Source: CAVZTA01 sp963778025
Lineage (GTDB): Bacteria; Chloroflexota; Limnocylindria; Limnocylindrales; CSP1-4
Length of the DNA: 64,000 nt
NCBI GenBank assembly: GCA_963778025.1
Contig: CAVZTA010000002.1
Location: 1-64,000 of the forward strand
Direction of reading: 5' to 3'
The stretch's first letter is position 1. Every line of letters begins with the position of its first letter. Shown piece by piece: positions 44,035 through 54,630 of this stretch. A program made the position numbers and the translations under genes. A model generated the notes under the pieces. The model was not told the DNA's origin. It saw only the letters and a list, made by a program, of their open reading frames with translations, and did not search any database.

Positions 44035-44688
44035 ATGGACGAGATCCTCACGAACATCACGGACATGATCGGCGGGTTCTTCGCGACGCCGATCGTCCAG
44101 TTCACCCTCCAGGCGATCGCGGCCTACGTCGTCATCCTGTGGCTGGCGGCCGCGTACTGGGCGTTCCGGGACATGCAGCTCCGGACCGAGAACCCGATCC
44201 TGCCGTACCTCGCGGCGAGCCTCATCGTCCTGTTCACGCCGGCGTTCTTCCTGTTCGGCGTGATCGTCTACCGGATCATCCGGCCGCAGGAGAAGATCGG
44301 CGAGGTCTACGAACGGAACCTCGCCGAGGAGGCCCTCCTCGCCGAGGTCGAGGCCGTCAAGTCGTGTCCCACGTGCGCCCGTCGGGTGAACGACGAATGG
44401 ATCATCTGCCCCACGTGCCGGACTCGGCTCAACCGCGTCTGCCCCAACTGCAGCCGCCTCGTCGGCCTCGACTGGTCGCTGTGCGCGTGGTGTGGCAAGG
44501 ACTTCGAGCGCCATGACCTGACGGCGCTGGAGCCGTTGCCCGGCGGCCTCGATACGCCCGACCAGCTGCCCGAGCCGAAGCGGCCCGCGGTCCGCGCGTC
44601 CTCCGTCCGTGCCTCCGCGTCCCTGCCGCGGACGGCCGCGCGCTCCGCGGCCACCCGACCGGCGCCCGGGGCCGTCCCCGAGCGTTGA
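44035..44688 (+). CDS. Membrane protein with C-terminal double zinc ribbon
   Basis: 217 residues. Two membrane helices (FTLQAIAAYVVILWLAAAYW and ILPYLAASLIVLFTPAFFLF) are followed by IRPQEKIGEVYERNLAEEAL, then two CxxC knuckle pairs (SCPTCARRVNDEWIICPTC and CPNCSRLVGLDWSLCAWCGK) and a basic Ala/Arg/Pro tail. The cytosolic ribbons resemble double zinc ribbon (DZR) domains. A TACACT box at about 43971 gives a leader of roughly 60 nt. The stop overlaps the TTG of the CPBP gene. Confidence 0.8.
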   Translation: MDEILTNITDMIGGFFATPIVQFTLQAIAAYVVILWLAAAYWAFRDMQLRTENPILPYLAASLIVLFTPAFFLFGVIVYRIIRPQEKIGEVYERNLAEEALLAEVEAVKSCPTCARRVNDEWIICPTCRTRLNRVCPNCSRLVGLDWSLCAWCGKDFERHDLTALEPLPGGLDTPDQLPEPKRPAVRASSVRASASLPRTAARSAATRPAPGAVPER

Positions 44689-45725
44689 GCGACCCTCGCC
44701 CGGGTCCGGGCGAGGACCTTCCGGTCCCGATCGACCCGCCCTGGGGCGACGCCGTCCCCGGCGACGGCGCGCCCGTCGCTGCGTCCGTGCCGCCCTCGAC
44801 CGTCCGGCCCCGTCCGTTCACGCTCGAGGGGCGTGTCGCTCCCGGTCTCTATCTCGTCGGCTGGCTGGGGACCATCCTCGGGCTGGGCATCTCGTTCGTC
44901 GGCATCAGCGGCGGGGTCGGGCCGATCTTCCTCATCGGGCTGGTCATCCTGACCGTGGGGCTGCTCGCGGGCTCGGGCGCGCAGGCGCTCGAGCGCAGCC
45001 GATGGACCGACCAGGCCTATCGCGGCCCCTCGCCGTGGCTCGTGTTCGCGGCGACGATCGCGTTGTCGCTGGCGGTCCAGGTGGTGATCGTCATCGCGGC
45101 GCGCGCCTTCGGCGTGCCGACGACCTTGCCGCTCCTCACGACGATCCTGCTGGCCGCGACGGCGCTGGTCTACGCCGCGGTCGTTCGGCTGCTCATCGTC
45201 GGGACCGGTGCCCTGACGTGGGCCGACATGGGACTCCGGATGCCCGCCGCGCGAGCGCTGACCGATCTGGCGTACGGCGCCGTGTTCGCCGTGCCCGTCC
45301 TGTTCGTCACGGGGATCGTGGCGCTGGCGCTGTCCCAGGTCCTCCAACCGCCGCCGAACCAGCTTCCCGAGGCGCTCTCGCCCTTCGACATCGTCGCGAA
45401 CCTGCTGTCCGCGGCGGTCATCGCGCCCATCGGCGAGGAGCTCTTCTTCCGGGGCTACGCCACGACGGCCTGGGATCGGACCGCCGGCGCCCGCACGGCG
45501 ATCCTGCGCGGCGCCTTCCTGTTCTCGATCGCCCATGTCCTGGCGCTGGGCGATCTCGGACAGGCGCTGTTCGCGTTCATCGTGCGGCTGCCGGTCGCGC
45601 TCATGCTCGGCTGGGTCTTCCTGCAGCGACGATCGCTGCCCGCCTCGATCGGCCTCCACGCCACGTTCAACGGGATCCAGGTGCTCCTGCTGGCGGCGGC
45701 GACGCAGGCAGGGCCACCGGGCTGA
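44685..45725 (+). CDS. CPBP-family intramembrane glutamic protease (CAAX-like, Abi)
   Basis: 346 residues from a TTG overlapping the previous stop. About eight helices. Family motifs: AVIAPIGEELFFRGYATTAW (EExxxR, catalytic Glu near residue 250), GAFLFSIAHVLALGDLGQAL (FxxxH) and RSLPASIGLHATFNGIQVLL (HxxxN). These residues place it in the Rce1/CPBP group, which cleaves substrates within the membrane or confers bacteriocin immunity. The partner is unknown; the adjoining zinc-ribbon membrane protein is translationally coupled. Its 3' end overlaps the convergent cyclase-ATPase gene by 59 bp. Confidence 0.92.
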   Translation: MSDPRPGPGEDLPVPIDPPWGDAVPGDGAPVAASVPPSTVRPRPFTLEGRVAPGLYLVGWLGTILGLGISFVGISGGVGPIFLIGLVILTVGLLAGSGAQALERSRWTDQAYRGPSPWLVFAATIALSLAVQVVIVIAARAFGVPTTLPLLTTILLAATALVYAAVVRLLIVGTGALTWADMGLRMPAARALTDLAYGAVFAVPVLFVTGIVALALSQVLQPPPNQLPEALSPFDIVANLLSAAVIAPIGEELFFRGYATTAWDRTAGARTAILRGAFLFSIAHVLALGDLGQALFAFIVRLPVALMLGWVFLQRRSLPASIGLHATFNGIQVLLLAAATQAGPPG

Positions 45726-48506
45726 GCTCGCGCTCGAGCTCGTCGAGCAGCGTCGAGCGCCTCGCGCGATCGACCGCATCGAGGTCCAGCTCGCGTCCCT
45801 CGCGCTCCGCGGCCTCGCAATGCCGCGCTCGTCCGAGGCGTCGCGCGGAGCCGCGTCGCGTGCCGCGTCGACCTCCGCCTGCTCGAACGCCAGCATCGGC
45901 GCGTCCGCCACGTCGCGGATCGTCCGGGCCGCGGCCAGGAGCCGGGCCGCATCCGCGGGTCGCGTCGCGACGGCGAGCAGCGCGACCGACTCGACCTGGT
46001 TCGCGAGCGCACCCCGATTGCCATCGCGCTGCCACTCGGGCAGCGTCCGCCGGTACGCGCGCGATCGCTTCGCCGGTTCGGCCGTTGTGGCGGAGCACGT
46101 GGGCGAGGTCGCTGCGGACCACCAGCGCGAGCGCGTCGTCCTCGATCGCCTCGTAGGCGTCGATAGCGCGGGCGAAGGCCCGCCGCGCCTCGTCGAGGTG
46201 GCCGGCGTACCCCTCGACGCGCCCGCGACCGAGCGCGGAGAACGCGATGACCTCCGGGTTGCCCGACCGCTGCGCGGCCCGCTCGGCACGTTCGAGGCTG
46301 GCCATCGCGCCCGCGCTCGCCCGCCTCGGCCTGCCATTGCGCGACACCGGCGTACGTGAAGGCGACCGCGGTGTCATCGGCCGAGCGCGTCGGCGATGGC
46401 CGTGCCCTCCGCGATCCACTCGATGACGCCCGTCGCTGCGACCGAGGAAGAGGGCGGTCAGCGCCTTCGCGATGAGCGCGGGGCCGACCGCCCGCTCGTC
46501 GCCGGACGCGCGGGCGATCTCGACGCGCGCGCGCCGCCCAGGCCTCACCGCGTGACGCCGCACCCACCATCCACGCGGCGTTGGCGGCGGCGGCGAGCAC
46601 CAGCGCGGCAAGCGGCGAGGTCGACCAGCCGGGCAGCCGGTCGACCTGGTCCGCGGCGCGACCGAGCGTCTCGAAGCCGTTCGACAGCGACCGCGACGCG
46701 CGCGTACACCACCAGCGCGACGCACAGCCGGAGCGCCGCCTCGAGGTCCGTCTCGAACGCCCAGTCGATCGCCACCTGGAGGTTCTCGCGCTCGGCGTCG
46801 AGCTGCCGGAGCGTCGCCGGCCATGTCGGGCCCTCGAGCCGCGGCGCCGCCGCCTCGGCGAACGCCAGGTAGTACGCGAGGTGGCGGGTGCGGATCGCCT
46901 CCGACTCGCCGGCCTCGAGCAGTCGGTCGCGGGCGTACTGGCGGATCGTCTCGAGGGCTCGATAGCGCGTGGGCCTGCTGCGCGCGACGCCGAGCAGCGA
47001 CTTCGCGACCAGCCGGCCCAGGACGTCCAGGGCATCGGCCGTCCGATCCGTGGCGCCGTCCGCTGCGTCGAACGCCACGCCCGCGACGGCTTCGACGGTG
47101 CACCCGCCCGCGAAGACCGAGAGCCGGCGGAGCACCCGCCGCTCGTCGTCGGACAGCAGGTCCCAGCTCCAGTCGATCGCCGCCTCCAGCGTCTGCTGGC
47201 GCGGCAGGGCCGTCCGAGATCCACCGGTGAGCAGCCGGAACCGGTCGGACAGGCGGTCGGCGATCTCGGGCACGCTCATCACCTGGACGCGCGCGGCCGC
47301 GAGCTCGATCGCGAGCGGGATGCCATCGAGCCGCCGGCAGATCTCGGCGATCGCGGCCAGATCTTCGGGCATCGGCGCGAAATCGCCGTCGGCCGCGGTC
47401 GCGCGCTCGACGAACAGGCGCGTCGCCGGCGCCTGGTCGATGGACTGTCGGTCAAGGGTCGCGCCGGACGGCGGCAGCGGCAGCGACGCGACCTGGAACA
47501 GCGTCTCGCCGTCGACGCCGAGCGCCTCACGGCTCGTGGCGAGCACGGTCAGCTCCGGCGCGTCGGTGAGGAGGCGGCGCACGATCTCGGCGACCGGGGC
47601 CACGAGGTGCTCGCAGTTGTCGATGAGCAGCACGAGGCGCTTCGGCCGGACGTAGTCGAGCACGGTGTCGATGGGCGGGCGGCCGGGGTCCTCGTGCGCG
47701 CCGATGGCGCGGGCGATGGCGGGCAGGACCTGTCCCGGATCGGTCAGGGGCGCGAGCTCGACCAGCCAGGCACCATCCGGCCAGTCGGCGACCGTCGCGG
47801 CGGCGACGTGGAGCAGCAGTCGCGTCTTGCCGGTGCCGCCCGTGCCGACGAGCGTCACGAGGCGATGGTCGCGCACCAGCCCGGCGACGACGTCCAGCTC
47901 CTGCTGGCGGCCGACGAACGAGGTCAGCGGCAGGCGCACGTTGGTCTGGGCGCGATCGACGGTGTGGAGCGGAGGATGGTCGCTGGGCAGGCCGTCGATG
48001 ACGAGGTCGGCGAGCCGGAGCGGTTCGGCGAGGTCCTTGAGGCGGTGACTGCCGAGGTCGCGGGACATGGTGCCGGGCGGCAGGTCGTGCTGGGTCAGGG
48101 CGAGCGTCGCCTCGGACAGGACCACCTGCCCGCCATGCCCGGCGGCGGCGATCCGCGCGGCGCGGTGGACGTCGAGGCCGACGTAGCCATCGGGACCGAC
48201 CATGCCGCGACCCGTGTGCAGGCCCATCCGGACGCGGACCGGGTGACCGGGCGGCCAGGGGTGACCGGCGAGGGCCCGTTGGGCTTCGACGGCGGCCGCG
48301 ACGGCGTCGGTCGCGACGGGGAAGGCGACGAAGAACGAGTCACCCTCCGTGCCCACCTCGGTGCCCTTCGCGAAGGCCGCTCGGAGCAGCCGTCGATGGG
48401 TGTCGAGGACGGCCGGGTAGCCATCGCCCAGCTCCTGGAGGAGTCGTGTCGACCCCTCGATGTCGGTGAACAGGAACGTGACGGTGCCCTCGGGCAGGCT
48501 CGCCAT
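45667..48506 (-). CDS. Class III cyclase / NB-ARC-like ATPase / TPR regulator (seven frame breaks)
   Basis: About 944 residues after repair. N-terminal cyclase domain: VTFLFTDIEGSTRLLQELG, GTEVGTEGDSFFVAFPVATD and YVGLDVHRAARIAAAGHGGQ. ATPase: LTSFVGRQQELDVVAGLVRD, Walker A LVGTGGTGKTRLLLHVAAA, Walker B RLVLLIDNCEHL, and DGIPLAIELAAARVQVMSV, as in AfsR/NB-ARC regulators. Then helical TPR repeats to ERELSPVALPASPP. The 653-residue head is intact, but the TPR part breaks at about 46691, 46531, 46435, 46385, 46320 and 46057 (each one extra base) and 45818 (one G missing). No DNA-binding domain is seen. Leaderless start after TAGGAT. Confidence 0.85.
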
Positions 48507-48512
48507 GCCCGC

Positions 48513-48518
48513 ATCCTA
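48513..48518 (-). promoter_or_regulatory. -10 box (TAGGAT) for the cyclase-ATPase gene
   Basis: On the minus strand TAGGAT ends 6 nt before the ATG at 48506. Confidence 0.5.
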
Positions 48519-48727
48519 CGCGCGGCTGGGCTCGTCTCCGTGCGGTAAGTGGCGGCGAAGTCCGGGTGCAGTCGCTGATGAGCGCCGGCCTCTAGGCTGC
48601 GACGCGTCCTCGGGATCCGGATGGCGGGAGGAATCGGCGGGCTTCCGTCGTCCGGGTCCCGGGACGCCTGACCACCTGTCGGGTCGGCGTCGCGCGAGGC
48701 TTCCGCCGGTCACGTCGAGGTCCCCGC

Positions 48728-49510
48728 ATGGCCGATCCGCAGTCCGAGGAGCTGCTGCTGCCCGAGCTCTGGCCGTCGCTCCCGCCGCCACGTGCCCGTC
48801 GCATCCGCGAGCTGCCGGCCTCCGAGCGGCCCCGCGAGCGGCTCGCCCTGCGCGGTCCCGGCGGGCTGTCGGCGGCCGAGCTCGTGGCCATCGTGTGGGG
48901 CTCGGGGTCCGTGGGGCGGAGCGCGACGGACCTGGCAGCCGAAGCCCTGGCGCGGTTCGATGGCGTCACCGGGCTGGCGCGCGCGACCGACGCGGAGCTG
49001 GCCGCGCTGCCCGGCATCGGTCCGGCGAAGGCAGCGCAGCTCACCGCCGCGTTCGAGCTGGGACGGCGCGCCGTCGCGGACCGGCCGGCCGGGCGCTGGA
49101 CGGTGCGCTCGCCGCGGGACGTCGTCGAGCAGCTGCAGGTCTCCATGGGCCTGCTCGAGCGCGAGGAGCTACGGGTCGTCGTGCTCAACGCGAAGCACGT
49201 CGTGCTCCGGGTCTCGACGGCCTATGCCGGCAACGTGTCCGCGTCCCTGGTGCGGATCGGCGAGCTGTTCCGGGACGCCGTCCGCAGTGACGCCACGGCG
49301 ATCATCCTCGTGCACAACCACCCATCGGGCGACCCGACGCCGTCGCCGGACGATCTCCACGTCACCGCCGAGGCCGTCGCGGCGGGCCGGCTGCTCGATG
49401 TCGAGGTGCTCGACCACCTGGTCATCACGCGCGACGCATGGATCAGCCTGCGTGACCGGGGCGTGCAGTTCGACCGCCGTGAGCTCGGCGGCCCGGGCGT
49501 CCGACGGTGA
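48728..49510 (+). CDS. radC: RadC-type JAB/MPN domain protein
   Basis: 260 residues. The N-terminal part has a helix-hairpin-helix (LAALPGIGPAKAAQLTAAFE) and the C-terminal JAMM metalloprotease-like motif AIILVHNHPSGDPTPSPDDL (His residues 196 and 198, Asp in SGD). RadC was once linked to DNA repair; its true role is unclear. In many bacteria it precedes mreB, as here (131 bp upstream). The ATG at 48728 gives MADPQSEELLLPELW before the conserved RIRELPASERPRERL. Confidence 0.93.
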   Translation: MADPQSEELLLPELWPSLPPPRARRIRELPASERPRERLALRGPGGLSAAELVAIVWGSGSVGRSATDLAAEALARFDGVTGLARATDAELAALPGIGPAKAAQLTAAFELGRRAVADRPAGRWTVRSPRDVVEQLQVSMGLLEREELRVVVLNAKHVVLRVSTAYAGNVSASLVRIGELFRDAVRSDATAIILVHNHPSGDPTPSPDDLHVTAEAVAAGRLLDVEVLDHLVITRDAWISLRDRGVQFDRRELGGPGVRR

Positions 49511-49532
49511 GGGCCGCGACGGACCCCGCGGG

Positions 49533-49538
49533 TATACT
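49533..49538 (+). promoter_or_regulatory. -10 box (TATACT) upstream of mreB
   Basis: Lies 102 nt before the mreB ATG, so mreB has a C-rich leader of roughly 95 nt and an AAAGGA ribosome site at about 49623. This contrasts with the leaderless genes. Confidence 0.5.
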
Positions 49539-49640
49539 CCCGCTCGCCCCGCCGACCGCGCGACCGCCACCGACCCGGCGGGTCCGTCCGGCCCGCCCCA
49601 CCGCCCCGGACAGCCCACCCCAAAGGACTCGCCTGCCACC

Positions 49641-50699
<1,059 letters not shown>

Positions 50700-50776
50700 A
50701 CGCCCGCTGACGAGCGCGGCGCGGCGGTCTACGCTGGGTCCCGCCCGCGCCAGCCGTCACCCCGCTCGAGCCCGCC

Positions 50777-51748
50777 ATGACCACCGTCCTCGCCAACCGC
50801 ACCACACGCCGCCGCGGGATCGTGTTCACGATCCTGCTCGCGGTGACGCTGTTCCTGATGGCGTTCTCGTCGAACCCGGCGGTGCTCGAGGTGCAGCGCG
50901 GCCTGTCGTTCGCGTTCCAGCCGGCGCTGCGCGGGCTCGACGACTTCGCGTCCGCCGTGGCGAGCATCGCGACGGCGATCGGCGAGATCGATGACCTGCG
51001 GACCGATAACGCGGCCCTCCGCTCCGACAACGAGCGGCTGGAGAACGAGAACGCGCGGCTCGAGCAGTACGCCCGCGAGAACGAATCGCTGACGGCGTTG
51101 CTCCAGTTGCGCAACGGCCTGGAACACAAGACGGTCGCGGCCCGGGTGATCGCGCGCGAGTCGAGCGAGGCGCGACGGCTCATCGTCATGGATCGCGGCG
51201 AGGACGATGGCGTCGCGCTGGGTGACGCGGTGATCGTGGCCGGGGGCGCGCTGGCGGGTCGGGTCACCGAGGTCGGACCGAACTTCGCGAAGGTCACGCT
51301 CATCAGCGACCCGACCTCGAAGGTCATCGGCCAGCTGTCGCTGTCGGGGAAGAGCGGCGAGGTCGTCGGCCAGCTCGACAACGGCCTGACGATGGGCAAC
51401 ATCGATGCGACCGCGAAGGTCCAGCTCGACGAGGAGGTCTTCACCGCGGGCATCGAGATCGCGGGCGGCATCCGGTCGCCGTACCCGAAGAACCTGCTCA
51501 TCGGCAAGGTCATCGATGTGAAGCGCGACGCGAACGACGTGGTCCAGACGGCGTTCCTGCTGCCCGCCGCGGACCTCGACTCGTTCGAGGCGGCGCTGAT
51601 CATCACCGACTACGAGGGCGGCCTCCCGCCGATCGAGGAGCAGCCGGTCCCGTGCGACAGCGGCGAGGGCGGCGTGCTCCCGTCGGGCGAGGTCCCGTGC
51701 TACACGCCCTCCCCGCGCCCCACCAAGGCGCCCACCGCGCGGCCCTAG
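50777..51748 (+). CDS. mreC: Rod shape-determining protein MreC
   Basis: 323 residues. One N-terminal membrane helix (GIVFTILLAVTLFLMAFSSN), a coiled coil (DDLRTDNAALRSDNERLENE, NARLEQYARENESLTALLQL) and the beta-barrel domain (VAARVIARESSEARRLIVMD, VIVAGGALAGRVTEVGPNFA, KVTLISDPTSKVIGQLSLSG). The tail is Pro/Ser/Thr-rich. It links MreB to periplasmic or outer-surface wall enzymes. No mreD, rodA or PBP2 follows; the next gene is on the other strand. Confidence 0.95.
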   Translation: MTTVLANRTTRRRGIVFTILLAVTLFLMAFSSNPAVLEVQRGLSFAFQPALRGLDDFASAVASIATAIGEIDDLRTDNAALRSDNERLENENARLEQYARENESLTALLQLRNGLEHKTVAARVIARESSEARRLIVMDRGEDDGVALGDAVIVAGGALAGRVTEVGPNFAKVTLISDPTSKVIGQLSLSGKSGEVVGQLDNGLTMGNIDATAKVQLDEEVFTAGIEIAGGIRSPYPKNLLIGKVIDVKRDANDVVQTAFLLPAADLDSFEAALIITDYEGGLPPIEEQPVPCDSGEGGVLPSGEVPCYTPSPRPTKAPTARP

Positions 51749-51762
51749 GGTCCGGTTCCGGG

Positions 51763-52413
51763 TCAGAGCAGCACGATCCCGCCTGCCGATGGCGATCGCC
51801 CGGCACCGAGCGCTGTGAGCACCTCTCGCGTGTCGAGCGGGAGGTCCTCGCGCAGCGCTTCCCGGATCTCGCGAAGTGCCGCCCGGTTCGCCCTGGTGTC
51901 CGCGACGAGCAGGATCACCATGCCGACCGTCCGGTCGGCATCGCGCTTCCGCTGCGTCCTGCGCCAGGTCGCCTGGGCGTCGCGGATGCGCGTCTCAGCC
52001 TCGACGCCGATCCGCACCCGCATGACATCGCACATGCCGTCCCAGCCCCGCAGATCGGTCGCACCGTTCACCGGGACCTCGGTGTGCCAGTGGATCCCAG
52101 GGCCGAGGCGCTTCCGGAAGCGTTCGAGGAGGCGCGCGTGTGCGACGTCACGGATCGGGTCCCCGTCCGGGAAGGCCTTGAGGGCGAGTTTCAGGCCGAC
52201 GGCGGCAGCCGCCCGACACAGCTGATCCAGGGTCGGCCGTCGGATCTCGCCGCGCTCGATGCGGCCGAACTGGCTCTGCGACATCCCGGCGGCGGTCGCC
52301 GCGACCCGCTGGCTGAGACCCGCGGCGAGTCGCGCCAGGTGGATCTCTCGTGCGACGATCGTGACGAGCTCCCTCGCGAGGGTGGCGCCTCGATGCGACC
52401 TTCGACCAGCCAT
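51763..52413 (-). CDS. XRE-type HTH protein with nuclease-like C-terminal domain
   Basis: 216 residues. The HTH is clear (ARLAAGLSQRVAATAAGMSQ, SQFGRIERGEIRRPTLDQLC). The C-terminal half reads RFRKRLGPGIHWHTEVPVNG, ATDLRGWDGMCDVMRVRIGV, EAETRIRDAQATWRRTQRKR and VGMVILLVADTRANRAALRE. The spacing of Glu, Asp and ExE recalls a PD-(D/E)XK core, but no strict match can be claimed. Such fusions in soil bacteria are uncharacterised. It ends 15 bp from the mreC stop (convergent). Upstream GATAAG may be its -10. Confidence 0.7.
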   Translation of the reverse strand: MAGRRSHRGATLARELVTIVAREIHLARLAAGLSQRVAATAAGMSQSQFGRIERGEIRRPTLDQLCRAAAAVGLKLALKAFPDGDPIRDVAHARLLERFRKRLGPGIHWHTEVPVNGATDLRGWDGMCDVMRVRIGVEAETRIRDAQATWRRTQRKRDADRTVGMVILLVADTRANRAALREIREALREDLPLDTREVLTALGAGRSPSAGGIVLL

Positions 52414-52658
52414 CGACGAAAGTCTCTCTTCGACGGCTTATCTGACGCTCACCTGCCCTGGCGAGCCGCGCAGCGGCGCAACCGACGCTTCGCGGCGGGC
52501 TCAGACCTCCGCCGGCCGTCAGCCGAACCGCCCGTCGGCTCGATCCGCGCCAGAGCGGCTCGTCAGGTGCCGTTTGCGCCGCGCGGCGGCTCAGCGGCAG
52601 CGGAGGTTCGCCCGTTGAGCCGCCCCGCGGTTCGGGCGAAGGGTCGGCGGCTTGCTGG
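52414..52658. repeat. Intergenic repeat region related to 7.0-7.3 kb
   Basis: No gene. 52515-52545 on the minus strand resembles 7206-7237: GCGGTTCG followed by CTGACGGC in both. A second copy starts TTGAGCCGCC at 52615-52638 and contains GCGGTTCGGGCG. Several GCGGC-rich palindromes lie between. Confidence 0.6.
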
Positions 52659-52793
52659 GTGGAGTGGGTCCGCGGCGATGGACGGGCGGGACCATCAGGC
52701 GCGGCGGGCCTCCCCGGGAGGGTCATCCAGCGCGCGGAGCGCGGCTGCTACGCTGCGGCCGATGCGTACACGCACCACCCCGGGGGCGGCCCG

Positions 52794-53555
52794 GTGAAGG
52801 GCCTCGTGCTCGCCGGCGGCACGGCGACCCGCCTCTTCCCGCTCACCATCGTCACCAACAAGCACCTGCTGCCGATCTACGACCGGCCGATGATCTACTA
52901 CCCGCTCGAGACCCTGGCGGGCATGGGCATCCGCGAGGTGATGGTCATCGTCGGCGGCAAGAGCGTCGGCGACATCGTGGAGCTCCTGGCGGACGGCGAC
53001 CATTTCGGGCTCGACCTGACGTACCGCTACCAGCGCGGCGCGCTGGGCATCGCGCACGCCATCGGCCTCGCGCGCAACTGGATCGGCGACGACGCGTTCT
53101 GCGTGGTCCTGGGCGACAACATCCTCCGCGGCCCGGCGCTCAAGGACGTGGCCCAGGAGTTCGATGCGAGCGCCGCCGGCGCGGGGACGCTCCTCTACCG
53201 CGTCCCCGATCCGCAGCGGTTCGGCGTCGCCGAGCTGGACGCCGCGGGCAACGTCATCGGCTTCGAGGAGAAGCCCCAGCACCCGAAGTCGGACCTCATC
53301 CCGATCGGCGTGTACTTCCTCCGCCCGGACGCCTTCGATGTCATCGACCACCTGGCGCCGTCGGGCCGCGGCGAGTTCGAGATCACCGACGTCCTCAACC
53401 ACTACATCCCCGAAGGCCGCCTGTTCACGAGGGTCTACGACGGGCACTGGGCCGACGCGGGCACGGTGCCCAGCCTGCTGCGCGCCGCCGCGCTCGCGAA
53501 CGACGACGACGAGGCCGGGCGGCTCACGCCACCGGTCGCGAGGCCCGTGGGGTGA
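52794..53555 (+). CDS. rmlA: Glucose-1-phosphate thymidylyltransferase (RmlA-type)
   Basis: 253 residues from a GTG. Makes dTDP-glucose from dTTP and glucose-1-phosphate. The nucleotide loop is VLAGGTATRLFPLTIVTNKH (Ala in place of the usual Gly), followed by LLPIYDRPMIYYPLETLAGM, VVLGDNILRG, FEEKPQHPKSDLIPIGVYFL and DGHWADAGTVPSLL. It is shorter than E. coli RmlA (about 290) and lacks the C-terminal allosteric helices, like archaeal and actinobacterial short forms. GTGA overlap joins it to rmlB. Confidence 0.93.
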   Translation: MKGLVLAGGTATRLFPLTIVTNKHLLPIYDRPMIYYPLETLAGMGIREVMVIVGGKSVGDIVELLADGDHFGLDLTYRYQRGALGIAHAIGLARNWIGDDAFCVVLGDNILRGPALKDVAQEFDASAAGAGTLLYRVPDPQRFGVAELDAAGNVIGFEEKPQHPKSDLIPIGVYFLRPDAFDVIDHLAPSGRGEFEITDVLNHYIPEGRLFTRVYDGHWADAGTVPSLLRAAALANDDDEAGRLTPPVARPVG

Positions 53556-54625
53556 CGCCCGCGACCGCCTACCGCCGGCTCCTCGTCACGGGCGGCGCCG
53601 GGTTCATCGGCAGCGAGTACGTCCGCCAGGTCCTGGCGCGTGACGACGGCACCACGATCACCGTCCTCGACAAGCTGACCTACGCCGGCAATCGGGCGAA
53701 CCTCCAGCCGCTGGACGACCACCCCGGCCGAGCGGACCGCCTCCTGTTCGTGGAGGGCGATATCGCCGACCCGACGGTCGCCGAGCCGCTGGTCGGCCAG
53801 GCCGACGCGGTCGTCAACTTCGCCGCCGAGTCGCACGTCGACCGCAGCATCCTCGACCCCGAGGCGTTCCTGCGGACGGGCGTCATCGGCGTCCACGTGC
53901 TCCTCGAGGCGGTCCGCCGGGCGTCCGCCGGCCGCGACACGCCCGTGCGGTTCCTCCAGGTCAGCACCGACGAGGTCTACGGCACCCTCGGCGCCGACGA
54001 CCCGCACTGGACCGAGGACTCGCCGATCCAGCCGCGCAGCCCCTACGCCGCCGCGAAGGCCGCCGGCGAGCTGCTCGTCAGGAGCTACGTCGTCACCCAC
54101 GGCATCGATGCCGTCATCACGCGGGGCTCGAACACCTACGGCCCGTACCAGCACCCCGAGAAGCTCATCCCCCTCATGGCGACCAACGCCCTCCACGACC
54201 AGCCCCTGCCGATGTACGGCGATGGCATGCAGATCCGCGACTGGCTCCACGTCAGCGACCACGCCGGCGGGATCGACTTCGTCCTGCGCCACGGCCGGAC
54301 CGGCGAGGCCTACAACGTCCCGGGCGGCACCGAGCTGCCGAACCGCGAGGTGCTGACCAGACTCCTCGCCCACCTGGGCAAGCCGTGGTCGCTCGTCCGG
54401 AGCGTGCCCGATCGGCCCGGCCACGACCGGCGCTATGCGATGAGCGGCGCGAAGCTCGCCGCGCTCGGCTGGACACCGCGGACATCGTTCGACGACGGCC
54501 TGCCCGAGACCCTCGACTGGTACGCCGCGAACGAGGCGTGGTGGTCGGCGGTGAAGTCGGGTGACTGGGACGCGTATTACCGGCGCCAGTACGGGGAGCG
54601 CCTGGCCGCCTCGACCGAGGCCTAG
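53552..54625 (+). CDS. rmlB: dTDP-glucose 4,6-dehydratase
   Basis: 357 residues from the GTG overlapping rmlA. An extended SDR enzyme: NAD loop LLVTGGAGFIGSEYVRQVLA, NFAAESHVDRSILDPEAFLR, catalytic STDEVYG and PYAAAKAAGELLVRSYVVTH (YxxxK), and RGSNTYGPYQHPEKLIPLMA. It forms dTDP-4-keto-6-deoxyglucose, the branch point to rhamnose and other deoxysugars. All signature residues are intact. Confidence 0.95.
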   Translation: MTPATAYRRLLVTGGAGFIGSEYVRQVLARDDGTTITVLDKLTYAGNRANLQPLDDHPGRADRLLFVEGDIADPTVAEPLVGQADAVVNFAAESHVDRSILDPEAFLRTGVIGVHVLLEAVRRASAGRDTPVRFLQVSTDEVYGTLGADDPHWTEDSPIQPRSPYAAAKAAGELLVRSYVVTHGIDAVITRGSNTYGPYQHPEKLIPLMATNALHDQPLPMYGDGMQIRDWLHVSDHAGGIDFVLRHGRTGEAYNVPGGTELPNREVLTRLLAHLGKPWSLVRSVPDRPGHDRRYAMSGAKLAALGWTPRTSFDDGLPETLDWYAANEAWWSAVKSGDWDAYYRRQYGERLAASTEA

Positions 54626-54630
54626 CGGCG

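Noticed and set aside
44685..45725. Abortive-infection (phage defence) island based on the Abi/CPBP name
   Set aside because: The CPBP family name is historical; no other defence genes are adjacent.
46581..48548. 655-codon plus-strand frame opposite the cyclase-ATPase gene
   Set aside because: Shadow of the minus-strand gene, which carries complete cyclase and ATPase motifs.
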